In this document: positions 1-8,121 of the stretch, one piece after another
Numbering within the stretch: position 1 is the first letter of the stretch
How the letters are laid out: each line of letters starts with the position of its first letter
Origin: GCA-003244245 sp036378735
Lineage (GTDB): Bacteria; Actinomycetota; Actinomycetes; Mycobacteriales; Pseudonocardiaceae
Length of the DNA: 31,315 nucleotides
NCBI GenBank assembly: GCA_036378735.1
Contig: DASUVX010000188.1
Coordinates: 1-31,315 of the forward strand
Direction: 5' to 3'
Position numbers and translations under genes: made by a program
The notes under the pieces: generated by a model
What the model saw: the letters and a program-made list of their open reading frames with translations, nothing else
Database searches by the model: none
Told to the model about the DNA's origin: nothing

Positions 1-268
1 GCAGGCGGTCCTGAGTTACCTGCAAGTCCGGGGAGTTATCCGCGAAGCCCACAATCGCCAGCCGAGTCCAGGTCCCGTGGTCTTGCCACAACGTACGCAT
101 GTTGTCATGCAGCGCGCTTGCCTTGGGGCTCGGAGCCTGCGCAGCAGTCCCAGCCTGCGATCCCCCAGTCTGTGATCCGGATTGCCCACCGCAGGCGGCT
201 GCGGCGAGGGCTATCGCGGCGATGCCCACCGCGAACCGTGCGCCGATAGAACGCCAGATAGTACTCAT
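1..268 (-). CDS. Putative lipoprotein, 3' part cut off by the window edge
   Basis: Reading leftwards from an ATG at 268, preceded by an AGAGGGG ribosome site, the first 26 residues form a lipoprotein signal: Arg at 6 and 11, a hydrophobic run, then ALAAAAC with the lipidated Cys at 26. A Gly/Ser/Gln-rich linker follows. Next comes a segment with ALHDNMRTLWQDHGTWTRL, which I recognise from small uncharacterised actinobacterial and archaeal exported proteins that have a LW.DH..WTR motif and are probably helical bundles. The open frame runs off the window at base 1, so the true length is unknown. The protein should be anchored on the outer face of the membrane. No function is assigned. The forward-strand ORF over the same bases looks like its shadow. 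Confidence 0.7.
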   Translation of the reverse strand, partial: MSTIWRSIGARFAVGIAAIALAAAACGGQSGSQTGGSQAGTAAQAPSPKASALHDNMRTLWQDHGTWTRLAIVGFADNSPDLQVTQDRL

Positions 269-282
269 CACGACCCCTCTAT

Positions 283-307
283 AACTCTAACGATGACGTT
301 AAAAGTT
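283..307. promoter_or_regulatory. Candidate operator: dyad upstream of the lipoprotein gene
   Basis: An inverted repeat lies 15-39 bases upstream of the lipoprotein start. AACT-C-TAACG faces CGTTA-AA-AGTT around the centre ATGA; the arms differ by one inserted base and one substitution. The inner part (TAACG-ATGA-CGTTA, 288-301) is perfect. Size and position fit a site for a MerR- or TetR-type regulator, but no regulator gene is in view. Confidence 0.4.
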
Positions 308-425
308 AGTACTATGCTCGCCGCAAGCCAGCCGCTAGAAGGGGGACTGTTTGCCTGACAAGCGCACCTGCTTGCAGGGGCTGTGTGCACCGCTGTTCAG
401 CACTGCGTGACACGCGCCGAGACAT

Positions 426-472
426 CCTTAATAGAGGTTTCAGTCATACCGGCCTTAATAGAGATTTCAGTC
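426..472. repeat. 20-bp direct repeat, two units 27 bp apart
   Basis: CCTTAATAGAGGTTTCAGTC (426-445) is repeated at 453-472 with one change (GG to GA). Seven bases separate the units. It lies just past the stop codon of the aminotransferase gene, in the 308-506 stretch where I see no gene. Its function is unknown. Confidence 0.6.
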
Positions 473-506
473 CTCCAGCGGGCTTGATCTGGACCTGTGG
501 GCGTCC

Positions 507-1682
507 TCACCGTCCGCCGATAGCGTGAGCGAAGATCGGAAGGGATCGTTCGACCATCTCGTCGGTGGCTGTGAGGCAGATGCGGAAGTAACCCGGCAGC
601 TCGATGACGTGACCGGGCAGGACGGCAACGCCCTGCCGGGCCAGAAGCGCACAAAAGGCACGGTCGTCGGCCACGGGGGCCCGGGGTAGCAGGTAGAAGG
701 TCGCCTCGGGGCTCTGCACTTGGTAGCCCTGTTCTTGCAACCCTGCCACCATGCGGTCACGACGGCGCTGGATCGCCGCGACGTCGACGAGGAGGCCGTC
801 GATATCGGGTAGGGCGTATTGCATAACCGCGTCCGGCATCGCCAGCCCGGAGGACAACAGGACGTGGAAAACGGCTTTACGCATGGCCTCGATCTGGGGC
901 AGACCGGGTGCTAAAGCGAGGTAGCCGAGCCGTTGGCCGGGGGTTAGCGTGCTTTTGCTGTAGGTGCGGGCGAGCATGGAGTAGAGGTGGAAGCTGCCGG
1001 GGCTGACGAAGCTGCGCCCGTCGAAGAGGATGCGGCTGTACGCCTCATCGGAAATTACCCAGATCGGTCGGCCGTAACGTTCTGCGGCCTCGGCGAGCCT
1101 GTCGGCCAGACGCTGCAGGGCGGTTGCCGGGTAGATGCGGCCGGTGGGGTTGTGCGGGGTGTTCATCAGCACGGCGCGGGTGCGTGGGCCGAGCGCGGCG
1201 GCGATGGCGTCGACGTCCAGGTCAAAGTCGGGGGGTTCGAGGCGGGCCCGGACCGGCGTGGCGCCGCTGGAAAGGATCATCGCCTCGTAAAAGAACCACG
1301 GTGGGCTTATGAAGACGACCTCATCACCGGGGTCCACCACGGTGAGCAGCGCTAGTGCGATGGCTCCGCCGGCGCCGCGCGTGAGGAAGATGTCCTCGGC
1401 AGCAAAGACCCCGCCCAACTCCGCGGTCAGTGAGGCTGCCGCAGCCTGGCGCGCGGGCTCGTGGGCGAAACAGTAGGCAAACCAGTCAGGTGAACTGGGA
1501 ACGCTACATCGCCGCAGCACATCAACAAATCCCGGTGGGGGCAGTTCTTGCGGATCACCGGTCATGAAGTCGGCGATTACCGGCTGCACCCTCTGGGGCG
1601 GCGAGTGCAGCACCGTCTCGAAGAAGGGATGCAGTGCCTGCTGCACCGCTCCGACGCGTCTAGCGATCATCGGCTCGACCAT
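507..1682 (-). CDS. PLP-dependent class I/II aminotransferase
   Basis: Fold-type I aminotransferase of 391 residues, probably moving an amino group between an amino acid and a 2-oxo acid in the cytosol. Visible motifs are NTPHNPTG near 174-181, SDEAY near 211 (the Asp that binds the PLP pyridine nitrogen), SKSTLTPGQRLGY with the Schiff-base Lys near 243, and a C-terminal YFRICLT segment with the substrate-carboxylate Arg. The frame is open back to 1793, but an ATG at 1682 preceded by AAGGTGG five bases upstream is the better start and avoids overlap with the methyltransferase gene. The substrate cannot be read from sequence. The upstream HemK-like gene on the same strand, 67 bp away, suggests one operon. 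Confidence 0.85.
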   Translation of the reverse strand: MVEPMIARRVGAVQQALHPFFETVLHSPPQRVQPVIADFMTGDPQELPPPGFVDVLRRCSVPSSPDWFAYCFAHEPARQAAAASLTAELGGVFAAEDIFLTRGAGGAIALALLTVVDPGDEVVFISPPWFFYEAMILSSGATPVRARLEPPDFDLDVDAIAAALGPRTRAVLMNTPHNPTGRIYPATALQRLADRLAEAAERYGRPIWVISDEAYSRILFDGRSFVSPGSFHLYSMLARTYSKSTLTPGQRLGYLALAPGLPQIEAMRKAVFHVLLSSGLAMPDAVMQYALPDIDGLLVDVAAIQRRRDRMVAGLQEQGYQVQSPEATFYLLPRAPVADDRAFCALLARQGVAVLPGHVIELPGYFRICLTATDEMVERSLPIFAHAIGGR

Positions 1683-1749
1683 CTCGACCACCTTTCGGTG
1701 CAGTGCCACCCGCCGCGATGCAGGCCCGGGCTCCCCACTTCGGACCGGA

Positions 1750-2406
1750 TCAGCGCACGTGGTGAGCTCCGATGACCACCAACTCCTCGTCACGCTGTCC
1801 GGGTTCGATCAAACCGCGAGCTTCGAGCATCGCGGCCCGGGCGCGCATGACCGGGCCAAAAACCACCCTGCATCGGGCGAGAATCTCGGCCTGTAGACCA
1901 CTATCAGCGAAGCGCTTGAGTGTGATGTCCTCGTCGCAGACTGCGGAGTGGACCAGCAACATCATGCCACCTGGTGCCAGGAGTGCGGGTCCTTCGGTGC
2001 AGATGCGGTCCAGGATGATCCGTCCGTCGGGGCCACCATCCCGGCAGCGGCTGATCCGGTGTCGGCCCAGAACATCAGTGGACGCGGGCACATACGGTGG
2101 GTTAGCCACAATGAGATCGAAGGACTGGCTTGCCACAGGCTCACACAAATCCCCCCGATGTACCGTGCACGCCACCCGATGCAAGCGGCTGTTAAGCCAT
2201 GCCGCGGCCACCGAGCGCAGCGACAAACCCACCGCAGTCACCGACGCGGCGCCGCACCGGGCGGCAGCCAGCGCGAGCCCCCCGGTACCGGTCCCGACAT
2301 CCAGCACACGCCGCCCCACCGCGTAACCGCCCGCACGCAGAACATCGATCAACAAGGAGGTGTCGCTGTCGGCGTGGTAGACCCCCGGCGGCCGCACTAA
2401 GAACAC
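1750..2406 (-). CDS. HemK/PrmC-like SAM-dependent methyltransferase
   Basis: Rossmann-fold methyltransferase of about 218 residues. The SAM-binding motif DVGTGTG is near residue 36 and the catalytic NPPY of N5-glutamine/N6-adenine methyltransferases is near 102. The opening FLVRPPGVY..DSDT..L resembles the short HemK2/MTQ2-type proteins, which lack the N-terminal helical domain of PrmC. Possible targets are a protein glutamine or a small molecule. The frame is open to a GTG at 2493 with no visible ribosome site; I chose the GTG at 2406 because the family similarity starts there, with moderate certainty. It lies just upstream of the aminotransferase gene and is probably co-transcribed with it. 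Confidence 0.75.
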   Translation of the reverse strand: MFLVRPPGVYHADSDTSLLIDVLRAGGYAVGRRVLDVGTGTGGLALAAARCGAASVTAVGLSLRSVAAAWLNSRLHRVACTVHRGDLCEPVASQSFDLIVANPPYVPASTDVLGRHRISRCRDGGPDGRIILDRICTEGPALLAPGGMMLLVHSAVCDEDITLKRFADSGLQAEILARCRVVFGPVMRARAAMLEARGLIEPGQRDEELVVIGAHHVR

Positions 2407-2523
2407 GGTCTTGTGTCTACCCACAACATGCGTTGAAGAAACCCGCGCTGACCTCGCTGGGAACGCGGTACGCGCCGGCCTCCGGGAAGTCACCGGGCCG
2501 AGCCAGCTTGCTGATGCAAGTAG

Positions 2524-2814
2524 TTACTCGTCTGGCATTTTTTCGTCAGCGTTCAAGGGTGTTTCTGCCACCTGAATTCGCAGCTCTTCGATGACACGGC
2601 CGACAATGTCGCGGGCTTCGTGCAAAGCTTCGTCAGCCGCGCAGGAATAATGCCTGGAAGGTAGCGTACTTCCGGTGAACGGATACGCCTGCCAACAACC
2701 AACGTAATATGCCACGATCGCCAATGCGGTTTGCGCATCGAGCAGTTCGGCGAGTAGTCGATCAGGCTGGCCGGGTAGGAGGGGAAAACGGGGCAAGCAG
2801 TCTCGGTAATCCAT
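2524..2814 (-). CDS. Hypothetical protein, 96 residues
   Basis: The start is an ATG at 2814 with a perfect GGAGGT ribosome site six bases upstream. That supports a real gene starting here and not at the longer frame's opening at 2967. The product (MDYRDCLPRFPLLPG...) has a hydrophobic stretch AQTALAIVAYYVGCW, a central Cys and His, and an acidic C-terminal half that looks helical (DEALHEARDIVGRVIEEL). I recognise no family. There is no clear signal peptide. It lies upstream of the methyltransferase gene on the same strand, about 117 bp from its chosen start. Confidence 0.6.
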   Translation of the reverse strand: MDYRDCLPRFPLLPGQPDRLLAELLDAQTALAIVAYYVGCWQAYPFTGSTLPSRHYSCAADEALHEARDIVGRVIEELRIQVAETPLNADEKMPDE

Positions 2815-3159
2815 GCCGCCACCTCCAAACATGCGGTGAGGTGTGGTGTGGGTGGGGCGGCGACGCGTCGCCGACCTGGCGTGCGGTCGAGCTGGTAGTG
2901 GCCAGCGACCTACTGAGGCTTGTGGAGCACGTGCTGACGTGGCGTGCAACGCGGCGAGTGAGTCCATAAATCACCGACGCCATCGAGGGCTCGCAGCCAG
3001 GGTGCTGGCCGGATCGATTGAGCCATGGAGTGACGAGCGCAACATCTGGAAGGCCGACACGCAGCGTCGGACGGCGCGTCGGGACAACCGTGCTCGTGAC
3101 GATACCTCGGCAGCCATGGAGATCTCTCGTAAAGACAAATCTGCTACCTCATAGAGACG
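2815..3159. other. Gene-poor intergenic stretch
   Basis: About 345 bp between the small unknown gene and the cbtA remnant. A 103-codon forward frame (2843-3154) crosses it, but it has no recognisable domain, has Arg-rich composition and no convincing ribosome site. I see no RNA gene or clear terminator. Confidence 0.4.
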
Positions 3160-3441
3160 CTAGACCCCCGCACCTATTTCGTCAATAGGGACTAGTTTTA
3201 GAGCAAAGATGGTGAGGAACGAGGCCACTGCGGCCACCGCGGCGTTCCAGTTGCCCCACCGGGGTGCGAGGGTCCGGCCCAGCACGGTGGCGGCCAGGGC
3301 GAGCAACACCGTCACGCCGATCTTCCCGCAGTACAAAGCGGTGCGCTGGCCGATGGTGTCGAGATTGCCCACCGACGGCGGCTTTGCGGGCGGGGCGCCT
3401 TGGTCCCCGAAACTCTCGCACTTGGGCAGGATTAGGCCCAT
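3160..3441 (-). pseudogene. cbtA: Fragment of a CbtA-type cobalt transporter subunit
   Basis: The frame encodes GNLDTIGQRTALYCGKIGV, then RTLAPRWGNWNAAVAAVASF and LVPIDEIGAG. This matches the second half of CbtA, a membrane protein linked to cobalt uptake, where xGxPDTIGxRTALY, RLAPRLGxWNA and PxVDEVPA-like stretches occur. CbtA is usually well over 200 residues. Here only about 90 codons survive: the N-terminal transmembrane half is missing and a TAG cuts the frame right after the DEIGAG segment, before the family's normal end. Upstream, where the missing half should be, lies a long palindrome (3453-3518) and then the 3' end of the permease gene. No cbtB is nearby. It looks like a decayed remnant. 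Confidence 0.65.
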
Positions 3442-3452
3442 TCGCGGGCGAG

Positions 3453-3518
3453 TGTCGTGAACTCGACGCCAGCGACCTCCCGTTGGCCGAGAATGTCGAC
3501 GGGGTCGAGTTCACGACA
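3453..3518. repeat. 66-bp long-stem palindrome (REP-doublet-like or terminator)
   Basis: TGTCGTGAACTCGAC (3453-3467) is followed by its perfect reverse complement at 3504-3518. A second inner stem, CCCGT/ACGGG (3479-3483 with 3499-3503), is offset by an 11-base bulge. Each outer arm is itself partly self-complementary (GTCG-TGAACT-CGAC). It lies 45-110 bases past the stop of the permease gene, so it could act as that gene's terminator. It also marks the point where the cbtA sequence is lost. Confidence 0.7.
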
Positions 3519-3562
3519 GCACCCGTCCCGGTGAGGACCCAACCGGCCAGCCAGTGGGGACG

Positions 3563-5545
3563 TCAGCTGCCGACGTGGATGCCTGGGCGGCATGCGGGGT
3601 CGTGCTCGATCTGGCGAAGGATTTCCCGAACTACCGGGGCGGTGTCGCCCCGGCCGAGGATGAGGTAGCGCAGTAGGTGGCCGATCGGGTTGCCCTCGGC
3701 CCATTCGAAGTAGCAGTGCGGGCGCAGCCCCGTCGCGTCCCGAAGCGCGAGCAGGATCGCGGCGATCGCGTTGGGGACGGCGGGGCTGTCCGCGCGCAGG
3801 ACGCGGTACCCGTCGACGTCGACACCCCGCACGTGGAGCACGTCGCTGAAGTCGGAGGGATCGATCACGTCGACCTCCAAGAACAGCGGGTAGGCCGCGC
3901 CAGGGACGGGGTTCATGCCACGTTGCGCGGCCTCCTTCTCGGCGTACTCGGCGCGGTCCCCGGCCTGGCGCTGGTTGGCCACCAGGTGCAGGGCACCGTC
4001 ATGGGACAGCGAATCGGTGATGAACTGCCGCGCGGCCTGGTCGAACTCGATGCGGTCGGCTCGCAACTCGGTGGTCCGCGACACCCGGGATACCAGCGAA
4101 ATCACCACGGTGCCGGCGATGAAGGCCCCGGCGATCGTGATGCCGTCGGGCTTCTCGACGATGTTCGCCCCGAGCGCGTACAGCAACACCAACGTCAGCA
4201 CGGCGAACATGGCTGCGGCCAGCCGCCGGCGTCGCCGGGCGGCGGAGATGGTGACGGCGATCGCGCCGGAGACCATCATGGCCAGGATGCCGGTGGCGTA
4301 GGCGCCGGCCTGGGCGTTGACGTCGGCGCGGAACACAATCGTGATGCCGATGCTGACAGCGGTGTACACGAGCACCACCGGGCGCACGGCGCGGCCCCAC
4401 TCCGGCGCCATGCCGTACCCGGGCAGGTAGCGCGGCACGATGTTGATCAATCCGGCCATCGCGGAGGCACCGGCGAACCACAGGATCAGGACGCTGCTGA
4501 CGTCATAAGCGGTGCCGAAGGCATCGCCGAGCTGCTGGTGCGCGAGGTAGGCCAGGGCCCGGCCGTTGGCCTTGCCACCCTGCTTGAACTCCTGCGGTGG
4601 GATCAGCACGGTGGTGATGAAGGTCGTCGCCAGCAGGTATCCGCTCATGATCAGCGCGGCGGTGGTGAGCAGCTTGCGGGTGTTGTGGATGCGGGAGGCG
4701 AGACGATGCTCGGCGGTGGCCCCCTCGGCCGCGACGAGCGGCATCATGCTCACCCCGGTCTCGAACCCGGACAGGCCGAGCACCAGCAGTGGAAACGCCG
4801 TCACGGCCGGGCCGACGATGCCACCGACGCCGGCCCCGCCGGCGGTCACCCGGTCGATCCAGCCGGTAAGAGCGCCAGGGCGGGTCAGGGCCTGGAACGT
4901 GCCCTCGATCACGACGGCGGCATTGAGCCCCAGGAACACCGCCACCAGCGGGATCGCCACGGCGACGGCCTCGGTGAAGCCGAGCAGGAACACCCCGCCC
5001 AGGATCAGCAGCAGCACGATGGTGATCGCGGTGGCCTGCCCGTCCAGGAAGCGGGGTAGGTAAGGGTTCTCCAGCAGGTGTACGGTGGCGTCGGCGCTGG
5101 ACAGGGTGATCGTGATGATCCACGAGGTCGCGACGAACCCGAGCAGGACCAGGACGAAGATCTTGCCCTTCCAGAACGGCAGCAGGTCCTCGAGCATGGC
5201 CACCGAACCCTGGCCGTGCGGGCTTTCCCTGGCGACGCGCCAGTACATCGGCAGCATCCCGAGCAGGGTGAGCCCGACGATGAGCAACGTGGCCACCGGC
5301 GACAGCGCGCCCGCGGCCAGTGCGGCAATACCCGGCAGGTAGGACAGCGTGGAGAAGTAGTCCACGCCGGTCAGGCACATCACTTTCCACCACGCCTGCG
5401 GCTGCGTGTGGGCCTCACCGGCCGCCGGCCCGACCGGCGGTACCTGGTGCGCCAGCAGCCAGCGCCGTAGACCACGGACCGGTGCCCGGGCTGGCACCGG
5501 GCTATCCACCTCGGCGGGGATCGCGAGCTCTGGTGCGCTGCTCAT
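3563..5545 (-). CDS. APC-superfamily permease with a C-terminal soluble domain
   Basis: The start is ATG 5545 with AGGAAGAGG just upstream; the much longer open frame to 6127 is an artefact crossing a palindrome and another gene. The 660-residue product begins with a short Pro/Ala-rich cytoplasmic tail, then CLTGVDYFSTLSYLPGIAALAAG, a helix-1 signature of one APC-type group related to amino acid and potassium permeases. About 12 hydrophobic segments run to roughly residue 490 (for example LLILGGVFLLGFTEAVAVAI and FPLLVLGLSGFETG). The last 170 residues are soluble (RADRIEFDQAARQFITDSL... to the end) and may be regulatory. Substrate unknown. The palindrome at 3453-3518 may end its transcript; another palindrome lies just upstream of its start. 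Confidence 0.8.
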   Translation of the reverse strand: MSSAPELAIPAEVDSPVPARAPVRGLRRWLLAHQVPPVGPAAGEAHTQPQAWWKVMCLTGVDYFSTLSYLPGIAALAAGALSPVATLLIVGLTLLGMLPMYWRVARESPHGQGSVAMLEDLLPFWKGKIFVLVLLGFVATSWIITITLSSADATVHLLENPYLPRFLDGQATAITIVLLLILGGVFLLGFTEAVAVAIPLVAVFLGLNAAVVIEGTFQALTRPGALTGWIDRVTAGGAGVGGIVGPAVTAFPLLVLGLSGFETGVSMMPLVAAEGATAEHRLASRIHNTRKLLTTAALIMSGYLLATTFITTVLIPPQEFKQGGKANGRALAYLAHQQLGDAFGTAYDVSSVLILWFAGASAMAGLINIVPRYLPGYGMAPEWGRAVRPVVLVYTAVSIGITIVFRADVNAQAGAYATGILAMMVSGAIAVTISAARRRRRLAAAMFAVLTLVLLYALGANIVEKPDGITIAGAFIAGTVVISLVSRVSRTTELRADRIEFDQAARQFITDSLSHDGALHLVANQRQAGDRAEYAEKEAAQRGMNPVPGAAYPLFLEVDVIDPSDFSDVLHVRGVDVDGYRVLRADSPAVPNAIAAILLALRDATGLRPHCYFEWAEGNPIGHLLRYLILGRGDTAPVVREILRQIEHDPACRPGIHVGS

Positions 5546-5611
5546 CTGCCTCTTCCTGCCGGACGGCACGCCCCTCAGGAGGCAAGGCGGCGCAGCGCCG
5601 GGAAGACCGCC

Positions 5612-5675
5612 CCCGACATGGAGACATATCGGGGTTCCCGGTGTCCCGGGAACCCCGATATGTCTCCATGTCGGG
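5612..5675. repeat. Dispersed palindromic element, copy 1
   Basis: A perfect 30-bp inverted repeat (5612-5641 with 5646-5675) around a 4-base loop TGTC. The outer 24 bp, starting CCCGACATGGAGACATATCG, are identical in copies 2 and 3. The tip pairs TTCCCGG with CCGGGAA. It sits between the divergent starts of the permease (5545) and the quinone oxidoreductase (5766), so here it is not a terminator for either gene. Each arm is itself a near-palindrome: CCCGA and ATG pair with CAT and TCGGG around a GAGA loop. Confidence 0.9.
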
Positions 5676-5765
5676 TGTGCCAGGGTGATCTCTCGGTGAA
5701 TGTGTACCGCTTGCGTGGACTGAGCGCTACTCCGCGGGTCGCAGGACCGAGGCAGGAAGGATCCG

Positions 5766-6734
5766 ATGTTCGCCCACCAGGTCGTGGACTTCAGCGGGCC
5801 TGCCGGTGTTGCGTGGCACGAGGTGCCGGAGCCGGATGCCGGCGACGGAGTCGTCATCGATGTCGTTGCCGCGGGTGTCTCCTTCGCCGATCTGCTCCAG
5901 ACACGCGGCCAGTACCAGCTGAAACTCCCGCTGCCGTACACCCCGGGGATGGACGCGGCCGGCGTGGTCCGGTCCGCGCCCCAGGACGCCGGCATCGAGC
6001 CCGGCCAGCGCGTCGCGGTGCTGATGTCACACGGATGCTGGCAGGAGGTCCTCGCCGCAGATCCCGGGCAAGTCCTGCCACTGCCCGGCGGCATGAGCTT
6101 CGAGGCGGGCGCGGCGGCTCCGCTCAACTACCTGACCGCGCTGTTCGCGTTGGTCCGCCGCGGACGTGCGGTTCCCGGCGAGATTGTCGTGGTGCACGGT
6201 GGCGCCGGCGGTCTCGGTGTCGCCGCGCTCCAACTGGGCCGCGCGCTCGGGCTGCGGACGATCGCGGTCACCAGCGACGACGGCAAGCGGGACTTCGCGA
6301 TGCGCTGCGGCGCGCACCATGCGGTCCTCAGCGACGGTTGGCTCGATGCGGTACGCGCCGTAGTCGGGGACCGTGCGGTCGACATCGTCGTTGATCCGGT
6401 CGGCGGCGATCGGACGACCGACAGCCTGCGCGCGCTGGCGCCGGAGGGCAGGCTGCTCGTCCTGGGCTTCACCGCGGGGCAGATACCCACTGTGAAGGTC
6501 AACCGGCTCCTACTCGGCAACATCGGGGTGCTCGGGGTGGGATCTCGGGAGTTGTTCGAGCGCCAGCCCTTGATGGTCCGGGACTTGTGGACCCGTCTCC
6601 GGGAATTGTGGGCGACCCGCGCCTTGCCCGACCCCCCTGTCGAGGTCTACCCGTTCGCGGACGCCCGCTCGGCGCTGCAGGCCATCGCCGATCGGCAGAT
6701 CAAGGGGAAGGCTGTCCTGAGCCGGCGGGTGTAG
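5766..6734 (+). CDS. Zinc-independent NADPH:quinone oxidoreductase (MDR family)
   Basis: A 322-residue medium-chain dehydrogenase/reductase of the quinone oxidoreductase type, expected to use NADPH to reduce a quinone or enone in the cytosol. It has the N-terminal GroES-like fold (EVPEPDAGDGVVIDVVAAGV, then YTPGMDAAGVV) and the nucleotide-binding motif VHGGAGGLGVAALQLG near residues 143-158. It lacks the catalytic-zinc Cys/His set of alcohol dehydrogenases. The C-terminal IKGKAVL segment (normally GKVVL) is typical. The start ATG has AGGAAGG six bases upstream. It is convergent with the FAD monooxygenase gene. The physiological substrate is unknown. Confidence 0.88.
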   Translation: MFAHQVVDFSGPAGVAWHEVPEPDAGDGVVIDVVAAGVSFADLLQTRGQYQLKLPLPYTPGMDAAGVVRSAPQDAGIEPGQRVAVLMSHGCWQEVLAADPGQVLPLPGGMSFEAGAAAPLNYLTALFALVRRGRAVPGEIVVVHGGAGGLGVAALQLGRALGLRTIAVTSDDGKRDFAMRCGAHHAVLSDGWLDAVRAVVGDRAVDIVVDPVGGDRTTDSLRALAPEGRLLVLGFTAGQIPTVKVNRLLLGNIGVLGVGSRELFERQPLMVRDLWTRLRELWATRALPDPPVEVYPFADARSALQAIADRQIKGKAVLSRRV

Positions 6735-6755
6735 GCGACCCGCTGGTGACGTGGG

Positions 6756-8018
6756 CTAGACCTGGCCGGCGACATCCCAGGAGGGCGCGGCGTTGAGTGT
6801 CTCGGCGTCGAAGCCGGCCGTTCGCCGGTATTCCATCGCGATGAAGTCCAGCTCGTCGCGGGTCATGACGTCTTCGATGCGCCTGAAGCCATCCGGCGCT
6901 CGTTGCTCGACCAGCTGCACCACCCGCTCGGGCCCGCGCTGCCGGTTGGCCAACACCAGGGTGTTCATCGGCTCGCGGCGCGCGTGCTCGTAGCCGGCGA
7001 GCCCGGCCGCCGCATCGTCGGCGCAGGACAGCTCCCAGGCCAGTACTCGCCCGTCGATGATTGCCTGGGTGCCTCCGTTGGAGCCGAAGGGGTAAATCGG
7101 ATGGGCGGCATCACCGAGCAGGGTGACCCGCCCCGTTCCCCAGTGCGGCAACGGATCCCGGTCCACCATCGGGTACTCCCAGATCCGCGGCGAGGCGCGG
7201 ACCAGCGCGGGCAGGTCGAGCCAGTCGAAGCATCGGTCGGCCACGTGCGGTAATACATCGTCGAGCCCACCCAGGTGGTGCCAATCCCCCAGCGGGGCCT
7301 GGGTGGGTGCAACCAGCCGCGCGCCGACTCCCCAGTTCAGCGTGGAGTGGCCGCGCTGCTCGGCGGTGCGGGAGACCGGGTAGACGACCACCGTCGGATC
7401 CGCCCCGGACACGATCATCGTGCGACCGCCGAGCAACGGCGAACTGTCGGTCATGCCACGCCACAGGTGGATGCCGTTCCAGATCGGCGGCCCCTCGCCG
7501 GGGTGCAGTTGCGCGCGTGCCGCGGAGTTGATGCCGTCGGCGCCGATGAGCACGTCGGCCCGGTCGATCTCGAGACGGCCGGTGTGCCGGTCGCGCAGCT
7601 CGACCAGCACCTGGGCCGGCTGGAGCTCGAAGCGTTCCAGGACCAGGCCGGCGCGGACCGCGTCGACTCCGAGGCGATCCCGGACCGCGCGCAGCAGCAG
7701 CAGCTGCAGTTCGCCGCGCTGGATCGAGTACTGCGGCCAGCGGTAACCGGCAGCCAGACCGCGGGGCTCAACGCAGATCCGGCTGCCGAACCGGTCGTGA
7801 TAGATCAACTCCTCAGTGGGGATGCCGGTCGCCGCAAGCTCGTCGGCCAAGCCCAACGCCACGAGCTCCCGGGTGGCGTGCGGCAGGATGTTGATGCCGA
7901 CTCCTAGCGCGGTGAGCTCACGGGCCGCATCGACGACTCGAACCCCGATGCCCGCCGCATGCAGGCTCAACGCCGCCGCCAGCCCGCCGATACCCGCGCC
8001 GACGACCAAGACATCCAC
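6756..8018 (-). CDS. FAD-dependent monooxygenase, PhzS/salicylate-hydroxylase-like
   Basis: A 420-residue group A flavin monooxygenase, expected to hydroxylate an aromatic or similar ring using NAD(P)H, FAD and O2. VVGAGIGGLAAALSLHAAG at residues 5-23 is the FAD Rossmann motif, GADGINSAAR is the DG motif, and LLGDAAHPIYPFGSNGG is the GD motif that binds FAD ribose. The FGSNGGTQAIIDGR form and the WRGM segment resemble the PhzS-like branch. The start is taken as GTG 8018, just before the Rossmann motif, with GGGAG eight bases upstream; the frame is open to 8210 but that extension has no family match. No phenazine genes are nearby, so the substrate is open. Confidence 0.85.
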   Translation of the reverse strand: MDVLVVGAGIGGLAAALSLHAAGIGVRVVDAARELTALGVGINILPHATRELVALGLADELAATGIPTEELIYHDRFGSRICVEPRGLAAGYRWPQYSIQRGELQLLLLRAVRDRLGVDAVRAGLVLERFELQPAQVLVELRDRHTGRLEIDRADVLIGADGINSAARAQLHPGEGPPIWNGIHLWRGMTDSSPLLGGRTMIVSGADPTVVVYPVSRTAEQRGHSTLNWGVGARLVAPTQAPLGDWHHLGGLDDVLPHVADRCFDWLDLPALVRASPRIWEYPMVDRDPLPHWGTGRVTLLGDAAHPIYPFGSNGGTQAIIDGRVLAWELSCADDAAAGLAGYEHARREPMNTLVLANRQRGPERVVQLVEQRAPDGFRRIEDVMTRDELDFIAMEYRRTAGFDAETLNAAPSWDVAGQV

Positions 8019-8121
8019 GACAAAACTCCCAGTACGCTCCAAAGCTGGAAGTCTGCCTGGGGATCGACCGGTCTGCGACCCGAATTTCGGCGCGATCGGC
8101 TTCGCGCTGGTAGAGCCCGGT

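Noticed and set aside
99..284. Forward ORF with Cys/Pro-rich product near the left edge
   Set aside because: It is antisense to a frame with a clear lipoprotein signal and ribosome site.
2843..3154. 103-codon forward ORF in the gap after the small unknown gene
   Set aside because: No domain, no convincing ribosome site, Arg-rich composition of a chance frame.
3677..5059. 460-codon forward ORF inside the permease gene
   Set aside because: Gly/His/Gln/Asp-rich antisense shadow with no domain; the reverse frame has clear membrane helices.
5546..6127. N-terminal extension of the permease to 854 residues
   Set aside because: It reads through palindrome copy 1 and antisense through the quinone oxidoreductase gene; a good ribosome site fixes the start at 5545.
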